Assembly (NCBI RefSeq): GCF_012911565.1
Contig: NZ_JAAMPU010000105.1
Span: 1 to 64,000 of the forward strand
Reading direction: 5' to 3'
DNA from: Flavobacterium silvaticum
GTDB taxonomy: Bacteria > Bacteroidota > Bacteroidia > Flavobacteriales > Flavobacteriaceae
Length of the DNA stretch: 64,000 bases
Below, piece by piece: positions 26,556-34,667 of the stretch. How positions within the stretch are numbered: the first letter of the stretch is position 1; the number at the start of each line of letters is the position of its first letter. Below the pieces are notes generated by a model that was given only the letters and a program-made list of their open reading frames with translations, was not told where the DNA came from and did no database searches. Made by a program: the position numbers and the translations under genes.

Positions 26556-27707
26556 TTACTTCGAGGCTTTGAGTTCATCGGCCTTATCGATCATCATATC
26601 CTTTGTCAAATCACCAATCGGCTCCATTTGATAAGCATGCATGTAGGTTTTTATGGCTTTGTCGATCATCTCTTTTTTCTCGTACATCTGTGCCATTTCA
26701 TAGTCAGCAAGCATTGTTTTAGGATAGTATTTATCGGCAAGCTGTGCGAGTTCGTCGAATTCGTTGTAAGCTTTGTTTTTGATGATGGCCGCTTCGATGG
26801 CCTTGAAATCACTGATGCGTATCTTCATCTTCATGCCCATCGCCTGTTCGATTTTGTTGTATTTGTCAATCAGGTATTTAACGTAACCTTCCGGCAAAGG
26901 GGCGATTTTTTCATTGTATTCCAGCATGGAAATAGGCTGATATACCGAGAAGAAATAATACAACGCATTCGGGATGGCAAACAAAACCTGCGAATAATGA
27001 GAGGCACCTTTGAACTCGTCGAACCTGTAATTAAGTGTCGGCTTGCTTACTTTTTTGGCATCTTCATCGAGTTTTTTGATACGGGCCGTCATCTTCTTGA
27101 GGTCGCCATCGGCAACACAGTGATAATACCATATTGGCTTTTCGATTTTCGAAAGCCTGTCCGGAACCTGTTCTTCCATCCCTTTTGGATATTCTGGAGA
27201 AATGATGATGTACGCATCGAACAACGGCTGGTCTTTATACAGGAAGTAATTGGCATACGCAGCGGTCACGTCTAATCCCGCGATGATTTTCAATGGTGCT
27301 ATGCGATATGATTTCTGGATGGATGGCATGAGTTCCATTCCGATAAAATCAAAAAAGTCATTTCCTTTTCCGTCAGGAAGTCCGGTTTCTTTGTCAAATT
27401 CCGTATCGGTTTCGCGTTCGTTGTTGGCGTTTTGGTTGATCCCGACGACTATCATTTCCGGAATATCTTCCCAATACGTGCCATATTCGAGCGCTCCGTT
27501 GAATGCCGGAACCATGAATTCGCCGTCAAGCAACAACAGCAACGGATACTTTTTGTCTTTTTCCTTTCCGTAAGATGCCGGAAGCGAAATAGAAATAACG
27601 CGGTCTTCCTTTAGTCTTTTGGAAGATATGGTATCGATTATAGTCTTTTGGGAAAAGGCGGCCGTCGCCAAAAAGAGACAACAGCATATAGCAAAGATAT
27701 TTTTCAT
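26556..27707 (-). CDS. Exported esterase-fold protein lacking the usual nucleophile
   Basis: A 383-residue exported protein. The start at 27707 gives a clean signal peptide (MKNIFAICCCLFLATAAFSQ); an in-frame ATG at 27764 would bury it behind 19 residues. The body resembles the esterase D / enterochelin-esterase-like alpha/beta hydrolase family: ISLPASYGKEKDKKYPLLLL, then PEMIVVGINQN, GNDFFDFIGMELMPSI and YIIISPEYP. At the nucleophile elbow, where active members have G-H-S-x-G, it reads AGLDVTAAYANYF, so Asp replaces the catalytic Ser. The C-terminal ~100 residues are helical and TPR-like (AQMYEKKEMIDKAIKTYMHA). It lies between radA and a flippase-like gene. A binding rather than catalytic role is likely. 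Confidence 0.8.
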   Translation of the reverse strand: MKNIFAICCCLFLATAAFSQKTIIDTISSKRLKEDRVISISLPASYGKEKDKKYPLLLLLDGEFMVPAFNGALEYGTYWEDIPEMIVVGINQNANNERETDTEFDKETGLPDGKGNDFFDFIGMELMPSIQKSYRIAPLKIIAGLDVTAAYANYFLYKDQPLFDAYIIISPEYPKGMEEQVPDRLSKIEKPIWYYHCVADGDLKKMTARIKKLDEDAKKVSKPTLNYRFDEFKGASHYSQVLFAIPNALYYFFSVYQPISMLEYNEKIAPLPEGYVKYLIDKYNKIEQAMGMKMKIRISDFKAIEAAIIKNKAYNEFDELAQLADKYYPKTMLADYEMAQMYEKKEMIDKAIKTYMHAYQMEPIGDLTKDMMIDKADELKASK

Positions 27708-27773
27708 AGTCAGGCGTTTTGGAAAAGATGCAACCATGGAAACCAACGGGTTGCGGAACGCCAATATAGAAAA

Positions 27774-28736
27774 TTATTTGGTACGATTGAGAATCGGCAA
27801 AAGCAAAAAAGAACCAAGTCCAAGTGCGAGCACCACAAGCATTTGGGATGTCCAGACGATCCAGCCGAATGCATTGCCAACCGTTTCCGGTATAGCATAG
27901 AAAAGTAAGATCTTGGCAATCAGGAACGGATACGACCCAAAACCTGAATTCGTAAACGCAATGGCCATGCTTCCGACCACGAATGCAGAAATCGTAGCGC
28001 CAACGGAAAGGCTTTTAGTCGGCTCAAAAACAAAAAGCGTCACATAAAACGTAAGGATAAAACTGAACCAGATAAATACGGTATGCGCCAGATATTCCCA
28101 TTTGTGTTCCATTTTCCAGAGACTGAAAAGACCTTCCTTGAGGCCGGAAACTTTTTCTTTCAACGCCAGGATGAACTTTGATTTGGAATAGGCGTAAACC
28201 CATAACCCAACGGTACAAAAGCCAATCCCGATGCCGCCATAAAGCAATAATTTATTGAGTGGGATCTGATCGAGTATGAATGCCTTTACAATATCGAACT
28301 GAAGAAAAAAGGCGACAAAGATGAACAATAATAATATGATCATATCGACGATGCGTTCGGCTACGATGGTACCGAAACCTTTGTCGAAAGGCACATCTTC
28401 ATATTTCTTGAGAATCACCGCACGCGAGATTTCACCCGATTTCGGAACGGTCAGGTTGAGCAGATAACCCGCATTCACAGCCATAAAACAATTGGCAAAA
28501 CTGACTTTGTAGCCCATTCCGGCAAGTGGATATTTCCAGCGCCAGGCGCGTGAAGCATTGCTCAGGACCGAAATGAAACCAGCCAAAAGGATAAATGAAT
28601 AATCAGCGTCTTTAAAGTAACCCTTGATTTCGTCTATCTGTTCAGGCGTGAAACCGGTATAAGTGTAATAAATAAGGTAAAACCCCAGGCCGATGGGAAG
28701 CAGCACAGACAGCCATTTACTTATCTGTCGCTTCAA
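27774..28736 (-). CDS. LPG-synthase-TM family membrane protein (flippase-like)
   Basis: A 320-residue inner-membrane protein with about eight helices, matching the UPF0104 / lysylphosphatidylglycerol-synthase transmembrane family. Family-like stretches are SFILLAGFISVLSNASRAWRW near the N-terminus, ANCFMAVNAGYLLNLTVPKSGE, ERIVDMIILLLFIFVAFFL and AFTNSGFGSYPFLIAKILL. Members move or modify lipids, and the soluble aminoacyltransferase domain of full MprF proteins is absent here. The start is two bases after the panD stop, so it is very likely cotranscribed with panD, though no metabolic link to pantothenate is obvious. Confidence 0.87.
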   Translation of the reverse strand: MKRQISKWLSVLLPIGLGFYLIYYTYTGFTPEQIDEIKGYFKDADYSFILLAGFISVLSNASRAWRWKYPLAGMGYKVSFANCFMAVNAGYLLNLTVPKSGEISRAVILKKYEDVPFDKGFGTIVAERIVDMIILLLFIFVAFFLQFDIVKAFILDQIPLNKLLLYGGIGIGFCTVGLWVYAYSKSKFILALKEKVSGLKEGLFSLWKMEHKWEYLAHTVFIWFSFILTFYVTLFVFEPTKSLSVGATISAFVVGSMAIAFTNSGFGSYPFLIAKILLFYAIPETVGNAFGWIVWTSQMLVVLALGLGSFLLLPILNRTK

Positions 28737-28738
28737 AA

Positions 28739-29089
28739 TCAGGTAAGGGTGTTATTTGTTTCGTTAGGGAAAACCAGGGTTGGCTTGAACGATTTGGCTT
28801 CCTCGAAGTCAAGGATTCCGTAAGAAATGATAATGATGATATCACCTTTATGGACACGACGCGCAGCCGGTCCGTTAAGCGTGACATCCCCGCTGTTCCT
28901 GTTGCCTTTTATGGCATAAGTCTCAAGGCGTTCTCCATTGTTTACGTTTACAATAGATACTTTTTCGCCTTCAATAATGTTGGCGGCTTCCATGAGCGCT
29001 TCGTCAATGGTGATGCTGCCAATATAATTCAAATCGGCGCCGGTAACGGACACGCGATGGATTTTAGATTTAACAACTTGGATTTGCAT
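28739..29089 (-). CDS. panD: Aspartate 1-decarboxylase
   Basis: PanD makes beta-alanine from aspartate for pantothenate synthesis. It is a pyruvoyl enzyme that cleaves itself at Gly-Ser: [12 protein letters not shown] places the site at Gly24-Ser25, as in the family. Further family segments are [25 protein letters not shown] and IIIISYG near the C-terminus. At 116 residues it is the normal size. It sits 68 bases downstream of panC, the enzyme that uses its product. A TACCTTTG box only four bases before the ATG suggests an extra, nearly leaderless promoter for panD and the flippase-like gene. Confidence 0.96.
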   Translation of the reverse strand: MQIQVVKSKIHRVSVTGADLNYIGSITIDEALMEAANIIEGEKVSIVNVNNGERLETYAIKGNRNSGDVTLNGPAARRVHKGDIIIIISYGILDFEEAKSFKPTLVFPNETNNTLT

Positions 29090-29093
29090 GGGA

Positions 29094-29101
29094 CAAAGGT
29101 A
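29094..29101 (-). promoter_or_regulatory. -7 box (TACCTTTG) directly before panD
   Basis: An exact match on the minus strand, with TCCC between it and the ATG. Transcription would begin at or next to the start codon. Confidence 0.5.
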
Positions 29102-29157
29102 AATTAATTTGGAACTTCTTTATACTTTTTTGGGCAGATGCGAAAAGCATAAACATA

Positions 29158-30003
29158 TTATAATGATATGGTATCGATGAGCCTTACTCCTTCACAATGG
29201 ACGGCAATAAAAAACCGATACTTTTTTCCGGGGTCGAATTCCGGTGCAGGTTCTAAGGTTGATTCATTCGCTATTTCAAAATACTCGAGTTCGATATCCG
29301 GTATGTTGTCAAATTCTGTTTTTACGAATTCGCGGACGGCGTTGGCATTTTCTGTGCCACTCAGGGTTTTGGCAGATAGCAACGTCTTATATATGACAGC
29401 CGCTTTGTGACGCATTTCCGGCGAAAGCCTTTCATTGCGCGAACTCATGGCAAGTCCGTTTGGTTCACGAAGGATTGGGCATTCTACGATACTGACAGGA
29501 AGCTGACAGATTTCGACGAGTTTGCGGATAATCTGCAATTGCTGGAAATCCTTTTCGCCAAAATAAGCCTTATCCGGTTCAACGATTTCAAACAGTTTCT
29601 TAACGATTGTTCCTACACCGTCAAAATGTCCGGGACGGAATTTACCTTCCATCTGGTTTTCCAATCCGCCAAAATCAAAATGTTCCGATACCGTATTCTC
29701 ACCGTACATTTCAGATACTTCCGGAGCAAATATGACAATGTCCGGATTGACCGTTTGGATCTTGGCGCTATCGGCTTCAAGCGTACGCGGATATTTTTTT
29801 AAATCGTCCGGATTGTTGAATTGGGTCGGGTTGACAAAGATGGAAATCACGGTCACATCAGTATCCGTGACAGACTGTTGCAGCAAAGACAAATGGCCCG
29901 CGTGAAGTGCGCCCATGGTAGGAACGAATCCGACGGTTTTTCCATCCTGGCGCAACGGCCACAGAAAATCCCGAAGCTGTTTGCGATTAGTAAATGTCAT
30001 CAT
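29158..30003 (-). CDS. panC: Pantothenate synthetase
   Basis: PanC joins pantoate and beta-alanine with ATP to form pantothenate. The 281-residue protein carries the nucleotidyltransferase HxGH motif (MGALHAGHLSLLQQ), the FVNPTQFNNPDDLKKYPRT segment, YFGEKDFQQLQIIRKL and the ATP-binding MSSRNERLS. Length is normal. Two adjacent Met codons (30003, 30000) are both possible starts. It is first in the panC-panD group. A minus-strand -7 box (TAAGTTTG) lies at 30023-30030, back to back with the promoter of the divergent GT5 gene. Confidence 0.96.
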   Translation of the reverse strand: MMTFTNRKQLRDFLWPLRQDGKTVGFVPTMGALHAGHLSLLQQSVTDTDVTVISIFVNPTQFNNPDDLKKYPRTLEADSAKIQTVNPDIVIFAPEVSEMYGENTVSEHFDFGGLENQMEGKFRPGHFDGVGTIVKKLFEIVEPDKAYFGEKDFQQLQIIRKLVEICQLPVSIVECPILREPNGLAMSSRNERLSPEMRHKAAVIYKTLLSAKTLSGTENANAVREFVKTEFDNIPDIELEYFEIANESTLEPAPEFDPGKKYRFFIAVHCEGVRLIDTISL

Positions 30004-30022
30004 ACAGATGCTATTGGCGGTG

Positions 30023-30030
30023 CAAACTTA
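30023..30030 (-). promoter_or_regulatory. -7 box (TAAGTTTG) of panC
   Basis: A TAnnTTTG match on the minus strand, 20 bases upstream of the first Met. No clear -33 TTG. Confidence 0.45.
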
Positions 30031-30061
30031 AGATTTTAGAATTTATCACCGTAATTTTTAG

Positions 30062-30069
30062 TACTTTTG
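30062..30069 (+). promoter_or_regulatory. -7 box (TACTTTTG) of the GT5 gene
   Basis: A TAnnTTTG match on the plus strand that gives a leader of ~80 bases. It stands 32 bases from the opposing panC box. Confidence 0.45.
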
Positions 30070-30155
30070 CAAAAGTTTTATGCCTTAGCCCATTACCTGT
30101 CTGGTTTATGAAGCGAACGGTTAAAAAAACAGCCTAAGAAAAAGACATTTACCCT

Positions 30156-30962
30156 ATGGAGGACAAGAGGATATTGTATGTATCATCAGAAGTGGTACCA
30201 TATCTTGCTGAGAATGAAGTTTCAATGATGTCTTACGATGTCCCTAAAATGGTCAATGACCAAGGCGGACAAATCCGGATATTCATGCCCAGATACGGCA
30301 ATATCAACGAACGCCGTCACCAGCTTCACGAAGTGATACGCCTTTCCGGCATGAACCTGGTCGTCAATGACCTTGATATGCCGTTGATCATTAAGGTTGC
30401 ATCTATACCTAAAGAACGTATACAGGTTTATTTTATAGATAACGACGAATATTTCAAGCGTAAAGCTACCTTCACCAATGAAGACGGCGAACTGTATCCG
30501 GACAATGACGAACGTTCCATCTTTTTTGCAAAAGGTGTAGTAGAAACCGTAAAGAAACTCAATTGGGTTCCGGATATCATTCACGTTCACGGCTGGCTCG
30601 CATCGATGCTTCCGGTTTACATGAAGCATTATTATAAGGACGAGGCGCTTTTTGCAGATACCAAGATTGTAACCTCTGTGTATTCACAATCTTTTGATGG
30701 TACGCTCGACCCGGAAATGATCAACAAAGTGAAGTTCGACAACGTTCCGGAAGAATCGGTTGCGGATCTTGCTTCACCAACTTATGAAAACATCATCCGC
30801 ACAGCAGTGGCGCACTCTGACGCTGTGATTATTGCATCGGAAAACGTATCTCCAAGTTTAACAAAATATATAGAATCGTCCGGCAAACCTTTTCTACCTT
30901 TCGCGCCGAAAGAAAAAGTTGCTGAGGAATACACCGCTTTCTACAAGAATTCGGTTCTATAA
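30156..30962 (+). CDS. Short GT5 glycogen/starch synthase-like protein
   Basis: A 268-residue protein equivalent to only the N-terminal Rossmann half of a GT5 glycogen synthase. It begins RILYVSSEVVPYLAENEVSM, then IRIFMPRYGNINERRHQLHE, DNDEYFKRKATFTNEDGE, PDIIHVHGWLASMLPVYMKH and DAVIIASENVSPSL. The ADP-glucose-binding C-terminal half of full synthases (~480 residues) is absent, with no frameshift or remnant after the stop. Short forms like this are, as I recall, widespread in Flavobacteriia, so it is probably a stable domain protein rather than a broken gene. Whether it still transfers glucose is doubtful. It is followed after 11 bases by the DUF4270 gene and then glmS, one apparent operon. 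Confidence 0.85.
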   Translation: MEDKRILYVSSEVVPYLAENEVSMMSYDVPKMVNDQGGQIRIFMPRYGNINERRHQLHEVIRLSGMNLVVNDLDMPLIIKVASIPKERIQVYFIDNDEYFKRKATFTNEDGELYPDNDERSIFFAKGVVETVKKLNWVPDIIHVHGWLASMLPVYMKHYYKDEALFADTKIVTSVYSQSFDGTLDPEMINKVKFDNVPEESVADLASPTYENIIRTAVAHSDAVIIASENVSPSLTKYIESSGKPFLPFAPKEKVAEEYTAFYKNSVL

Positions 30963-30973
30963 TTTACACAAAC

Positions 30974-32533
30974 ATGCATATCAAGAAGTTTCTATTTTGC
31001 CTTGGGGCTATTGCCGTTTTACTGGTTTCCTGTGACCGCGATTATAATGAATTGGGTTCTGACATCCTTGGCGGGGAAAATTATCAGCTAGGTACAAGAC
31101 ACGATTTTAATGTTACCGCATCAACTTTTGCAACCGGAGCAGTGCAGTCAAATAACCTTGCGACCAATCCGCTTGGCGTATACACCGATCCTGTATTCGG
31201 AAAAGTCACAGCCAATTTTGTTACCCAGGTTGCGCTTGCTACTGAAGCACCTACCATTGGCACAGATCCGGAAATCGATGATGTAATCCTTAAAATCCCA
31301 TATACGAGTACTGCGACAGGCGAGACAGATAGTGATGGGAACAATGCTTACACGATTAATTCACTTTACACCAGAGGTACGGGTAAATTCAATCTTGAAA
31401 TATATCGGAACGGTTATTTTTTAAGGGATAATGAGGTCGACGGATCCAACGAAATTACGAGCCAATATTATTATACCGATCAGAATCAGGATATTGACAA
31501 TGTCAAGGTCGGTTCCAAGCTGAACGATTTGGAAACGACGGACCATGAGGAAAACACGGCTTTCTTCTTTAATCCGAAAGAAATCGTTACAAACGAATAT
31601 GCGGACGACGGCGTCACCGTGACAAATACGACACGTGAAGCTCCAGCCATGATAATCCATTTAAATAAGGAATATTTTGCAGAAGCGATCCTGAATACGA
31701 ATTCAGCCAACCTGGCTTCGAATAATGCGTTCAAGGAATATTTCCGCGGATTGTACTTTAAAGCTACCGGAAACAATGACGACGAAGCACTTAACCTGCT
31801 TAATTTCACTGCCGGCACCATCACTATTTCCTACACAGCTGGAGAAACCGAAGATACACGTACCGACAGAACCATCACGCTGAACCTGACCGGAACAACC
31901 ATAAGCCTGCAGGAAAGACAAAACGCCTTTGCTGTTCCACAGGGAAGATTGGCTGTGTTGGGCGGCCCCGGATATACGTCTCAAATCGATATCCTCAACC
32001 CGTCCGACCTTGAAATGATGCGCAATGAAAAATGGATGATCAACGAAGCAAGTCTTTCTTTTTATGTTGACGAATCGATTACGGGAATGCAGCATGCAGA
32101 TCATACGAATCCGCAACGGATCTATCTGTACGACATGAACCATAAACAGGCCGTATTGGATTATCTTTACGACAATACAACACTGAGTGATGCATCGTTG
32201 AACAAATATGTTTACGGCGGAATTTACCTCAAAGACAGTTTGAGCCCAACCGTCATAAGGCATAAATACAAAATACGGCTTACCAACTATTTGAGGAGTC
32301 TTATTTCAGACGATTCGACGAATGTGCGCCTGGGTCTTGCCGTGAGCCAGAGTATTGCGAATTCTACCATGAACCGACGTAAATCCGGGGCACCTGATTT
32401 TTCTGAAGGCTCAGATTTTATACCTCAGGCATCCGTAATCAGCCCATTGGGAACCGTTTTATACGGAGCCGATGCCACCGATGAAACAACACGACTGAAA
32501 TTGACCGTATATTACACCATACCTAACCCATAA
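30974..32533 (+). CDS. DUF4270 lipoprotein
   Basis: A 519-residue lipoprotein. The signal peptide ends in a lipobox with Cys20 (IAVLLVSCDRDYNELGSDIL). The acidic residues after Cys are compatible with outer-membrane or surface export in Bacteroidota. The body is beta-rich, with family-type segments NPLGVYTDPVFGKVTANFVT and GRLAVLGGPGYTSQIDI, and SFYVDESITG, YGGIYLKDS and RLGLAVSQSI. The function of DUF4270 is unknown. Its position between the short GT5 gene and glmS (10-base gap) suggests a role in surface polysaccharide or peptidoglycan precursor supply, but that is inference. Confidence 0.87.
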   Translation: MHIKKFLFCLGAIAVLLVSCDRDYNELGSDILGGENYQLGTRHDFNVTASTFATGAVQSNNLATNPLGVYTDPVFGKVTANFVTQVALATEAPTIGTDPEIDDVILKIPYTSTATGETDSDGNNAYTINSLYTRGTGKFNLEIYRNGYFLRDNEVDGSNEITSQYYYTDQNQDIDNVKVGSKLNDLETTDHEENTAFFFNPKEIVTNEYADDGVTVTNTTREAPAMIIHLNKEYFAEAILNTNSANLASNNAFKEYFRGLYFKATGNNDDEALNLLNFTAGTITISYTAGETEDTRTDRTITLNLTGTTISLQERQNAFAVPQGRLAVLGGPGYTSQIDILNPSDLEMMRNEKWMINEASLSFYVDESITGMQHADHTNPQRIYLYDMNHKQAVLDYLYDNTTLSDASLNKYVYGGIYLKDSLSPTVIRHKYKIRLTNYLRSLISDDSTNVRLGLAVSQSIANSTMNRRKSGAPDFSEGSDFIPQASVISPLGTVLYGADATDETTRLKLTVYYTIPNP

Positions 32534-32543
32534 TACCTAACCT

Positions 32544-34391
32544 ATGTGTGGAATAGTTGGATACGTAGGATATCGCGAAGCCTATCCTATTATTATTAAA
32601 GGACTCAAACGGTTGGAATACCGCGGATACGACAGTGCCGGAGCCATGATTTATGATGGTGAATCACTCAAACATTCCAAAACTAAAGGAAAAGTAACCG
32701 ATCTTGAATCCCGTGCCTCTGCCGAAATTTCCCTCAATGGAAGCATCGGGATGGGCCATACGCGTTGGGCTACACATGGTGTTCCTAACGATGTAAATTC
32801 CCACCCGCACTTTTCAAACAGCGGAGAAATTTCGATTATCCACAACGGAATCATCGAGAACTACGAACCGTTGAAGAAAGAATTGATCAATCGCGGTTAC
32901 ACGTTTACATCTGACACTGACACGGAGGTTCTGGTAAACCTGATTGAGGAAGTACAACGCAAGGAAAACCTCAAAATCGGGAAAGCCGTACAGGTAGCGT
33001 TGAACCAGGTTGTCGGCGCTTATGCCATTTGCGTTTTCGATAAAAAATATCCCGATCAAATGGTCGTTGCCCGTTTGGGAAGCCCATTAGCTATCGGTAT
33101 CGGGAAAGACGAATTCTTTGTGGCTTCAGATGCATCGCCATTTATAGAATACACTTCCAATGCTATTTATCTTGAAGATGAGGAAATGGCAATTATCCGC
33201 AAGGATAAACCTGTAAAAGTGCGTAAGATCAAAGACGATACCTTGGTCGACCCGTACGTTCAGGAACTTCAGATGAATTTAGAGCAAATCGAAAAAGGCG
33301 GATACGACCATTTCATGCTCAAGGAAATCTACGAACAGCCTAACGTGATAAAAGACACCTATCGCGGTCGTCTGCACGCCAACGAAGGCATCATCCAGAT
33401 GGCAGGTGTAGAAGACAATCTTGAAAAATTCACCAATGCCGAACGCATCCTCATCGTAGCCTGCGGAACTTCTTGGCATGCCGGCCTTGTGGCTGAATAT
33501 ATTTTTGAAGAATTCACCCGTATTCCGGTAGAAGTGGAATATGCGTCTGAGTTCCGTTACAGAAACCCGATCATCAATAAAGGTGATGTGCTTATCGCAA
33601 TCTCACAATCCGGAGAAACGGCAGATACATTGGCCGCCATCAAACTTGCCAAAGAAAAAGGCGCGTTTGTTTTTGGCGTCTGTAACGTAGTCGGATCTTC
33701 TATTTCCCGTGAATCTCATGCCGGTGCTTATACACATGCCGGGCCTGAAATCGGGGTGGCATCCACCAAAGCCTTCACCACGCAAATCACGGTCCTGACT
33801 ATGATCGCCTTGCGTCTGGCAAAAGCAAAAGGAACACTTTCGAATTCAGATTTCCACAGATATCTGCAGGAACTCGAAGTAATCCCGGAAAAAGTAGCCG
33901 ATGCCTTATTGACCAACGACGTGAGCAAAGAAATCGCCGCCAAGTTCAAAGATGCTCCGAATTGCCTGTATCTTGGAAGAGGTTACAATTTTCCGGTAGC
34001 GCTTGAAGGTGCCTTGAAACTAAAGGAGATTTCATATATTCATGCCGAAGGTTATCCGGCTGCGGAAATGAAACACGGACCAATCGCGCTCATAGACGAA
34101 TCGATGCCCGTTGTAGTAATCGCTCCAAAACAAGGTCATTATGATAAGGTTGTAAGTAACATTCAGGAAATCAAATCTCGTAACGGTAAAATTATTGCGA
34201 TTGTGACCAAAGGCGACATTCAGGTTCGTGGGCTTGCCGATTTTGTAATTGAAGTTCCCGATACTACAGAAGCATTGACACCCTTATTGACGACAATTCC
34301 GCTTCAACTGCTATCTTATCATATTGCCGTAATGCGGGGTTGTAATGTGGATCAGCCTAGAAATCTTGCCAAATCTGTAACGGTAGAATAA
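32544..34391 (+). CDS. glmS: Glutamine-fructose-6-phosphate aminotransferase
   Basis: GlmS makes glucosamine-6-phosphate, the first step to UDP-GlcNAc for peptidoglycan and LPS. The 615-residue protein starts MCGIVGYVGYREA; removal of Met exposes the catalytic Cys of the class II amidotransferase domain. Further motifs are YRGYDSAGAM, MGHTRWATHG and HNGIIENYE. Two SIS sugar-isomerase domains follow (ILIVACGTSWHAGLVAEYIF; SQSGETADTLAA; YLGRGYNFPVALEGALKLKE). The end NVDQPRNLAKSVTVE is canonical. It is last in the operon with the GT5 and DUF4270 genes. There is no space for a glmS ribozyme upstream. A terminator follows. Confidence 0.97.
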   Translation: MCGIVGYVGYREAYPIIIKGLKRLEYRGYDSAGAMIYDGESLKHSKTKGKVTDLESRASAEISLNGSIGMGHTRWATHGVPNDVNSHPHFSNSGEISIIHNGIIENYEPLKKELINRGYTFTSDTDTEVLVNLIEEVQRKENLKIGKAVQVALNQVVGAYAICVFDKKYPDQMVVARLGSPLAIGIGKDEFFVASDASPFIEYTSNAIYLEDEEMAIIRKDKPVKVRKIKDDTLVDPYVQELQMNLEQIEKGGYDHFMLKEIYEQPNVIKDTYRGRLHANEGIIQMAGVEDNLEKFTNAERILIVACGTSWHAGLVAEYIFEEFTRIPVEVEYASEFRYRNPIINKGDVLIAISQSGETADTLAAIKLAKEKGAFVFGVCNVVGSSISRESHAGAYTHAGPEIGVASTKAFTTQITVLTMIALRLAKAKGTLSNSDFHRYLQELEVIPEKVADALLTNDVSKEIAAKFKDAPNCLYLGRGYNFPVALEGALKLKEISYIHAEGYPAAEMKHGPIALIDESMPVVVIAPKQGHYDKVVSNIQEIKSRNGKIIAIVTKGDIQVRGLADFVIEVPDTTEALTPLLTTIPLQLLSYHIAVMRGCNVDQPRNLAKSVTVE

Positions 34392-34416
34392 TTTACTTTT
34401 ACAGCATCATAATAGT

Positions 34417-34448
34417 AACGGGGTTTATAGCCCCGTTTTTTATTTTTT
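34417..34448 (+). terminator. glmS operon terminator
   Basis: AACGGGG / CCCCGTT with a 7-base loop and a long T run. Confidence 0.9.
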
Positions 34449-34667
34449 TTACTTTCTGTCACTTTTATTGAAAACACAAAATTTTATATGTACGCATACT
34501 ATTTTCAATAAAGAATGGAGTGAATCAGCCAAAAGCCAAAAAAAAGTTAAAGGAATTTCGTGATATACTGAGAACCTTCTATCTGTAAAAAACGAAAACG
34601 ATTTAGTTGCGGTTAAAAAGGAAGTCTTTTCTTATTACATTAGCGATATAATCAACTCCTAACACAA

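Noticed and set aside
30156..30962. Short GT5 gene as a frameshifted glycogen synthase
   Set aside because: No C-terminal GT5 half is found in any frame downstream; the DUF4270 gene begins 11 bases later.
32534..32543. glmS ribozyme
   Set aside because: Only ten bases separate the upstream gene from glmS, too little for the ribozyme.
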